Positions 62,901-64,000 of a stretch of DNA of 64,000 nt are shown here, piece by piece; position 1 is the stretch's first letter, and each line of letters starts with the position of its first letter. Position numbers and translations under genes: made by a program. The DNA is from Liolophura sinensis (taxonomy: Eukaryota; Mollusca; Polyplacophora; Chitonida; Chitonidae), in contig NC_088303.1 in assembly GCF_032854445.1 (NCBI RefSeq), positions 1,617,501 through 1,681,500 on the forward strand, written 5' to 3'. The notes beneath the pieces are model-generated. The model was not told the origin of the DNA, made no database searches, and saw only the letters and a list, made by a program, of their open reading frames with translations.

Positions 62901-63894
62901 AACGCCCGTGTAGAATACAACATCGTCTCTGTAGACATGGTTGATGGGGTACCGTTGTTCAGCATCGACCGCACCTCAGGGCAGATTTACGTCTCCACTA
63001 TGGATAGCAGTGTTCTTGACAGGGAAACTCAGGACACCTACTCATTGGTGGTACAGGCGAAGGACAAGGGAACGCCCACTCCCATGTCCTCCAATCAAAC
63101 CATCACCATCAGACTGTCCGATATCAATGACCAGTCACCGGTTTTCAGTCAGACCATTTACCAGGTGACGATGTCCGAGAATTTGCCCAAAGGTGCCTCC
63201 ATCATCTCTGTGACTGCATCCGATCAAGACATAGGAATCAACGCTCAGCTCATATACAGCTTGGAGACCACACAAGACAAGGGCTACTTTTATATTGACA
63301 CACGGAACGAGACCAATGAAGGAATACTGAGGGTGTTCGAATCTAATGTAAGATATTTCTGATTCATTTTGTTATTAATATCTACAATCTTACATCTGTT
63401 TTGTGTGTTTTCTGGTATATTAGCAGAAATAACCATTAACTGCCTCAGTTATAATCTAATGGAATAATGGTACATGTAATGCTATACCAATGGGACTATA
63501 CTATAGACTCCCTAATTTCAGACTGTTTAATATGGAAGCTTTTGTAAAAAATTCTGAATCATCTTACCAGTTAATAGCAGACATTGAAATAAGTTCAGTG
63601 GCTGTACTTTGTAACTACAAATAACTTCACATGCTCTCTCCTGTTACAGAAAATTGATTACGAAAACCCACAGACACGGTCATTCAATGTGACCGTCAGT
63701 GTTGACGATGTTCCCAGTCCCACCCACAAGGTTCTAGCCTACATCGAGGTAATTGTCGAGGATTTCAATGACAACGCACCCAAATTTGAACAAGAATCAA
63801 TTCAGAAGACTGTATTTGAGAACATTACTGTGGGCTCCGTTCTGGCCACTTTCAAAGCCACTGATGCTGATAGTGGCATCAACAAGGAATTTGA
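29030..63894 (+). CDS. CadN: Neural-cadherin (CadN-type), 5' 18 exons; gene continues past the window
   Basis: This is a calcium-dependent adhesion receptor of the cell surface. CadN-type proteins mediate homophilic contact between neurons and signal through catenins. Eighteen exons, about 1,690 codons, give a signal peptide, a prodomain-like part with RVRR, and EC repeats. Thirteen inter-repeat linkers are visible: NVNDEAPYF, RVGERAPQIF, DINDHDPRF, NVNDEDPEF, DINDNRPEF, DVNDNNPVF, ANLVRPPEW, DQNDEAPVF, DENDNEPRF, DANDNDPVF, DINDNAPKF, DINDQSPVF and DFNDNAPKF. LDRE/LDYE and DxD motifs occur in most repeats. The order of the degenerate linkers (GERAPQ third from the start, PPEW later) and of neighbouring blocks follows insect CadN as I know it. 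All 17 splice junctions agree in phase. All introns are GT-AG except intron 16, which is GC-AG. EGF, LamG, transmembrane and cytoplasmic parts are not reached. A different large classic cadherin is the main alternative. Confidence 0.88.
32249..33181. repeat. Minisatellite in cadherin intron 1, 51-bp unit, ~18 copies
   Basis: Unit TACATGTACCTTGCAGTGGC then TAGCCAATAGATGCTCTCAG then ATGCTACAGTG. Because 51 is 17 codons, an open frame of 280 codons runs through it (MLQCTCTLQWLANRCSQ repeated). There is no start context, signal or domain, so I treat that frame as an artefact. Confidence 0.95.
33857..34696. repeat. Minisatellite in intron 1, 75-bp unit, left part
   Basis: About 11 copies of a 75-bp unit (TGTACTTGTATAAATGGTCT, AATATACAGTGTAAGCACAT, TACTGTTGTAGTCATAGATT, ACAACACATGCCACA). 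The array is broken by the insertion at 34697-35259 and resumes after it. Confidence 0.95.
34697..35259. mobile_element. MITE-like DNA element inserted inside a minisatellite unit
   Basis: The array unit CTTGTATAAATGG is split exactly, with CTTGTATA before the insert and ATAAATGG after it. That fits a TA duplication, or a 4-bp ATAA/ATAG one. The ends are short imperfect inverted repeats (CTCATTCGCT at the left, CTCATTTGCT reading inward from the right). Inside, near the left end, a 14-bp palindrome GCGGCTTAAGCCGC or a close variant recurs three times at 34714, 34758 and 34801. There is no transposase frame. It is non-autonomous, and the family is uncertain (piggyBac-like or a TA-targeting family). 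Confidence 0.75.
35260..35396. repeat. 75-bp minisatellite, right part
   Basis: Two further copies of the same 75-bp unit follow the inserted element. They carry CACAATATTG where most left copies have CACATTACTG. Confidence 0.93.
36892..37025. repeat. Short tandem duplication, ~2.5 copies
   Basis: Segments around CTGATGGCGGGCCCTTTCC and GGCAGGCTGACTTGAGGTG are repeated with small changes and one indel. Confidence 0.75.
37251..38343. repeat. Minisatellite in intron 1, 38/40-bp unit, ~28 copies
   Basis: Unit GCACAAACAGACAAAATAGC then AGAACCTGAATCATACAT. Some units carry an extra TG (ACATGTGCAC), and others have ACTAACAG for ACAAACAG. Confidence 0.95.
38344..38450. repeat. Adjacent 44-bp tandem repeat, ~2.4 copies
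   Basis: Unit TATGTAATAATGAACTGAAT then GATACATCTGCATTCAGGAGCATT. It begins at the last base of the 38-bp array, with no spacer. Confidence 0.9.
39125..39182 (+). mobile_element. Possible SINE tail remnant
   Basis: GAGTATTCTATAGTAGGC then GTTAAACACCAGTGAAATAA resembles the end of the local SINE (ATTCTTGAGTACGGCGTAAA...). It is short and diverged. Confidence 0.4.
40290..40600 (+). mobile_element. SINE copy split by unrelated sequence
   Basis: A box B-like GGGTTCAAATCCAG at 40307-40320 is followed by about 165 bp of unrelated sequence. The SINE core then resumes at about 40489 (CGTAGGGAGGTCTG, GCCCGGTTTCCTCCCAC, CGTATAAGAGAAATATTC) and ends CACCAATCAAATAAATG. The 3' half is certain; linking it to the box B is an inference. 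Confidence 0.7.
41897..42082 (+). CDS. CadN: Cadherin exon 2
   Basis: Acceptor TATTTTCAG|AATCC, donor GGAG|GTAAAG; phase 1 in, phase 1 out. It encodes the linker NVNDEAPYFI and the first half of the next EC repeat (TVSLAATEGETVFTLMAKDP, then DGSLSRIEYYLMSGG). Confidence 0.92.
42864..43101 (+). CDS. CadN: Cadherin exon 3
   Basis: Acceptor CATCCAG|CTGAGG, donor CCTTACCT|GTGAGT; phase 1 in, phase 2 out. It continues AEGRFRVELNTGKVKVVGST, ends the repeat with YVEARDVNS, then has the unusual linker RVGERAPQIFEPRYVVDVPE, which replaces the usual DxNDN. Insect CadN has a similar exception at this place, which supports the orthology. Confidence 0.92.
43361..45029. repeat. Minisatellite in intron 3, 27/28-bp unit, ~59 copies
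   Basis: Unit TGGGTAAGGTTTTATGTTTG then GGGTCTGC. Every unit holds a donor-like GGGTAAGG and G-runs on the coding strand. It fills most of the intron between exons 3 and 4, and it makes spurious open frames on both strands. Confidence 0.96.
45191..45419 (+). CDS. CadN: Cadherin exon 4
   Basis: Acceptor CTGAACAG|TGTGG, donor CACAG|GTAAGT; phase 2 in, phase 0 out. It encodes SVETIKARRF, IRYSLQNNVGRTPNAFTITS and LDYESQTQPKEYNLRVIVSE, the body of one EC repeat. Confidence 0.92.
47295..47640. repeat. Interspersed repeat-like segment in intron 4
   Basis: Begins with GAGTGAGTGAGTGAGTG, then TTTAACATCGTACTCAAC, a GC-richer body (GCCGCCCCGCCCGAGCC) and GACTCGATCAAGG. The style resembles an interspersed repeat family common in molluscs, as far as I recall. 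There is only one copy here, so I cannot classify it. Confidence 0.5.
47783..49640. repeat. Minisatellite in intron 4, 63-bp unit, ~29 copies
   Basis: Unit GGCTCTCGGTGGTTCTGCTA, CAGCTGATCAGCCCATGACC, CTGGAGGTTGGGTGATCTAG, TCT. Variants (CTCCGTGGTCC, CATCTGATC, CCCCCTGACCCTAGAAG) are shuffled along the array, as expected from unequal exchange. It ends about 160 bp before exon 5. Confidence 0.96.
49800..49911 (+). CDS. CadN: Cadherin exon 5
   Basis: Acceptor GTTCTCAG|CTTATC, donor CAATG|GTAAGT; phase 0 in, phase 1 out. A short exon encoding LIISVTDINDHDPRFPLSTY and then RRDVSEDAQVGIPLLN, i.e. a linker plus the start of the next EC repeat. Confidence 0.9.
50005..51125. mobile_element. Non-autonomous piggyBac-like element with TTAA duplication, in intron 5
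   Basis: TTAA occurs at 50001-50004 and 51126-51129. Just inside lie inverted repeats CTCATTGACTCCGAC at the left and, reversed, CTCATTCACTCCGAC at the right (14 of 15 match). TTAA targets are the mark of the piggyBac superfamily. At 1,121 bp it is too short for a full transposase. Overlapping Ser/Asp-rich frames at 50647-50947 (minus strand ending SVSESESDDDD) recall the acidic N-termini of piggyBac transposases, but that is weak. It lies wholly between exons 5 and 6. Confidence 0.8.
51255..51342 (+). mobile_element. SINE 3' remnant in intron 5
   Basis: ACTGACTGCTGTTACATAAA, then ATTATTGAGCATGGTGTTG and AACAACATTTAAATAAAT follow the end of the SINE core and tail with substitutions. Confidence 0.6.
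51456..51567 (+). CDS. CadN: Cadherin exon 6
   Basis: Acceptor CATTGTAG|TGACAG, donor AATGG|GTGAGT; phase 1 in, phase 2 out. It encodes VTAVDQDAGRNAELTFSVSN, with the DxD-type Ca2+ motif (DQDAGRNAE) of an EC repeat. Confidence 0.92.
51889..52148 (+). CDS. CadN: Cadherin exon 7
   Basis: Acceptor GTCCCAG|CCGATTG, donor ACTG|GTTAGT; phase 2 in, phase 1 out. It encodes RLDYDRTRGHRYEFQVIARD, the linker NVNDEDPEF, and the next repeat up to DPDGDSVKVFFKNPSTG. Confidence 0.93.
52396..52500. repeat. Short tandem repeats in intron 7
   Basis: About three copies of GTCTGGCTGTCCATCG, followed by two copies of TCTACATTTAGAACAGTTAT. A separate 26-bp exact tandem pair (CTTGGAGGATCATGTGGAAA...) lies at 52847-52898. 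Confidence 0.8.
53258..53547 (+). CDS. CadN: Cadherin exon 8
   Basis: Acceptor TCCGCCAG|GTGGCC, donor TTTCAG|GTACCT; phase 1 in, phase 0 out. It encodes FQITPETGRVFLRQSL, AEDDGMCCGTPG with the adjacent Cys pair also found at this place in CadN proteins, and the linker DINDNRPEFPNC. Confidence 0.93.
53832..54287 (+). CDS. CadN: Cadherin exon 9
   Basis: Acceptor CTTGACAG|GTCAAA, donor TAACG|GTGAGA; phase 0 on both sides. It encodes VKAVDADQGDNGKIQYRLLV, LIDREATDGARDI, the linker DVNDNNPVF and a second repeat with ANDDDSGRNRKVEYSLID. Confidence 0.94.
54756..55139 (+). CDS. CadN: Cadherin exon 10
   Basis: Acceptor TCAACAG|ACACAAC, donor GCAGCT|GTAAGT; phase 0 on both sides. It encodes MITVMAQDDGTPIRRNSTA, the non-canonical linker ANLVRPPEW and an EC repeat lacking the usual DxD (QATTEGGGPVDFLFI), then LDYERTESYQLRIRAA. 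Loss of the Ca2+ residues at this linker suggests a flexible, calcium-poor joint, as in insect CadN. Confidence 0.93.
55334..56181. repeat. Minisatellite in intron 10, 50-bp unit, ~17 copies
   Basis: Unit GATAACCGATAGGCTCTCTG then ACTGAAGACGTTGACAGCCT then GCTTCGTCTT, with small variants. It fills most of the intron between exons 10 and 11. Confidence 0.96.
56327..56518 (+). CDS. CadN: Cadherin exon 11
   Basis: Acceptor TTACACAG|GCCAAC, donor AGGCGG|GTAAGA; phase 0 on both sides. It encodes IIMTVAVQDQNDEAPVFRGY (linker) and TENRPPPQTVVTLQASDADK, the start of the next repeat. Confidence 0.93.
57015..57213 (+). CDS. CadN: Cadherin exon 12
   Basis: Acceptor CCTTTCAG|CTGCGT, donor CTCTG|GTCAGT; phase 0 in, phase 1 out. 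It encodes LRYSFLNGVNDDVARNFSID, then FDLEAFPQGVIRFTVKVDD and VPENQPNS. Confidence 0.92.
57584..58931. repeat. Minisatellite in intron 12 built from the intron-exon 13 boundary, 57-bp unit, ~24 copies
   Basis: The unit contains TTTATCTGTTTCAGCCAC followed by TGCCACAGTGGAAGT, which is the real acceptor and first bases of exon 13. Two subtypes alternate, one with TGTTTTTATTTTGGAGG and one with TGTGTTTATCTTTAAGG, giving a 114-bp higher-order period. Five units have CAA in place of the acceptor CAG (near 57619, 58016, 58130, 58368 and 58591). The array runs directly into the true splice site. Two frames are open for hundreds of codons because 57 is a multiple of three, and I reject both as genes. 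Confidence 0.95.
58932..59075 (+). CDS. CadN: Cadherin exon 13
   Basis: Acceptor CTGTTTCAG|CCACTG (last copy of the array), donor GATAAAG|GTGAGC; phase 1 on both sides. It encodes TATVEVVIQDENDNEPRF (linker) and the start of the next repeat (WQAEVPEDVDIGHPVLTLSA, LDDDK). Phase and homology favour this last acceptor as the main one. Confidence 0.88.
59191..60165. repeat. Minisatellite in intron 13, 51-bp unit, ~19 copies
   Basis: Unit GTAACTTAATAAGTGAAATG then CTGGAGACCAGTCCCAGATC then AGGCTAAATAT. Right-end units drift (GGGAAATGCTGGGTAGCAG, CCCAAATCAGGC). Minus-strand open frames (LSYIFSLIWDWSPAFHL repeated) are artefacts. Confidence 0.96.
60493..60605 (+). CDS. CadN: Cadherin exon 14
   Basis: Acceptor GGTTTGTAG|ATTCCC, donor CGAAGG|GTAAGA; phase 1 in, phase 0 out. 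It encodes SQMEYSIINAGNDFKVEPRS then GIVRVANLLDFDDPNRR, with LDFDD in place of the usual LDYE. Confidence 0.9.
60859..61026 (+). CDS. CadN: Cadherin exon 15
   Basis: Acceptor CATTTGCAG|CTATAC, donor ATCAAG|GTATGT; phase 0 on both sides. It encodes LYNLTVQVYDGLFTDTAQMF, the linker DANDNDPVF and NITEESEDVPKVIIK. Confidence 0.93.
61506..61824 (+). CDS. CadN: Cadherin exon 16
   Basis: Acceptor GTTGCCCAG|GTGGTT; phase 0 in, phase 1 out. The donor is non-canonical, ATCAG|GCAAGT (GC-AG intron). It encodes VVAIDPDTERPNDIEYSLNG, FTIDKKTGDITLLRKLDRDL, the linker DINDNAPKF and GSVPEHSTGS. Confidence 0.9.
61972..62379. repeat. Minisatellite in intron 16, 35-bp unit, ~12 copies
   Basis: Unit GTATTGTGGATATCTGCACT then GTTACCACTTTTCCT. 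Two shortened units (CTGTTTCCTCTGTTGTGG) lie in the middle. Confidence 0.95.
62839..63347 (+). CDS. CadN: Cadherin exon 17
   Basis: Acceptor CTATGATAG|GACCAG, donor TCTAAT|GTAAGA; phase 1 in, phase 0 out. It encodes VFAVNAVDYDAGENARVEYN, then LDRETQDTYSLVVQAKDKGT, the linker DINDQSPVF and a further repeat with ASDQDIGINAQLIYSLETT. Confidence 0.94.
63650..63894 (+). CDS. CadN: Cadherin exon 18 (last in window)
   Basis: Acceptor CTGTTACAG|AAAATTG, donor TTTGA|GTGAGT; phase 0 in, phase 2 out. It encodes IDYENPQTRSFNVTVSVDDV, the linker DFNDNAPKF and VGSVLATFKATDADSGINKE. The next exon lies beyond 64000. Confidence 0.92.
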
Positions 63895-64000
63895 GTGAGT
63901 ATATTAGCCAAGAAAAGGTATATTGTAAATTTTTCTTGTGGTCTTCATATGGTTTTGATTGGTGACCTGTTGATCACCAACAAAGAGCGGTGGAAATCTG

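Overview
This is a eukaryotic, animal nuclear window. It is AT-rich, has spliced genes with GT-AG introns, carries tRNA-derived SINEs and holds about 18 tandem-repeat arrays. The gene content (an invertebrate-type neural cadherin, a ZNFX1-like helicase relic) and the SINE core style suggest a lophotrochozoan, most likely a mollusc. I cannot name a species from sequence alone.

Region 1 (1-4395) is a decayed ZNFX1-like gene: an SF1 helicase with NFX1-type zinc fingers, broken by many frameshifts and stops and hit by two SINEs. One SINE has a perfect 12-bp target duplication and sits exactly within the old reading frame. Region 2 (4396-28975) is gene-poor. It holds SINE copies in both orientations and minisatellites of 42/76, 33, 41 and 46 bp, with nothing else I can defend as coding.

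Region 3 (29030 to beyond the right edge) is one large + strand gene, a neural-cadherin (CadN-type) orthologue. I can place 18 exons whose splice phases all agree. They encode a signal peptide, a prodomain-like part with a candidate furin site (RVRR), and about 13 extracellular cadherin (EC) repeats with Ca2+-binding linkers. The membrane-proximal EGF/LamG, transmembrane and catenin-binding parts must lie past 64000. The first coding exon has four frame changes; the other 17 exons read cleanly.

The introns are packed with minisatellites (51, 75, 38/44, 28, 63, 50, 57, 51 and 35 bp). The most notable is the 57-bp array before exon 13. Its unit is a copy of the intron-exon boundary itself, so the intron carries a ladder of duplicated 3' splice sites, and the two nearest would add 19 or 38 residues in frame. 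Two non-autonomous DNA transposon-like elements with similar ends (CTCATT...) lie in introns. One (50005-51125) has TTAA duplications typical of piggyBac; the other (34697-35259) landed inside a minisatellite unit.
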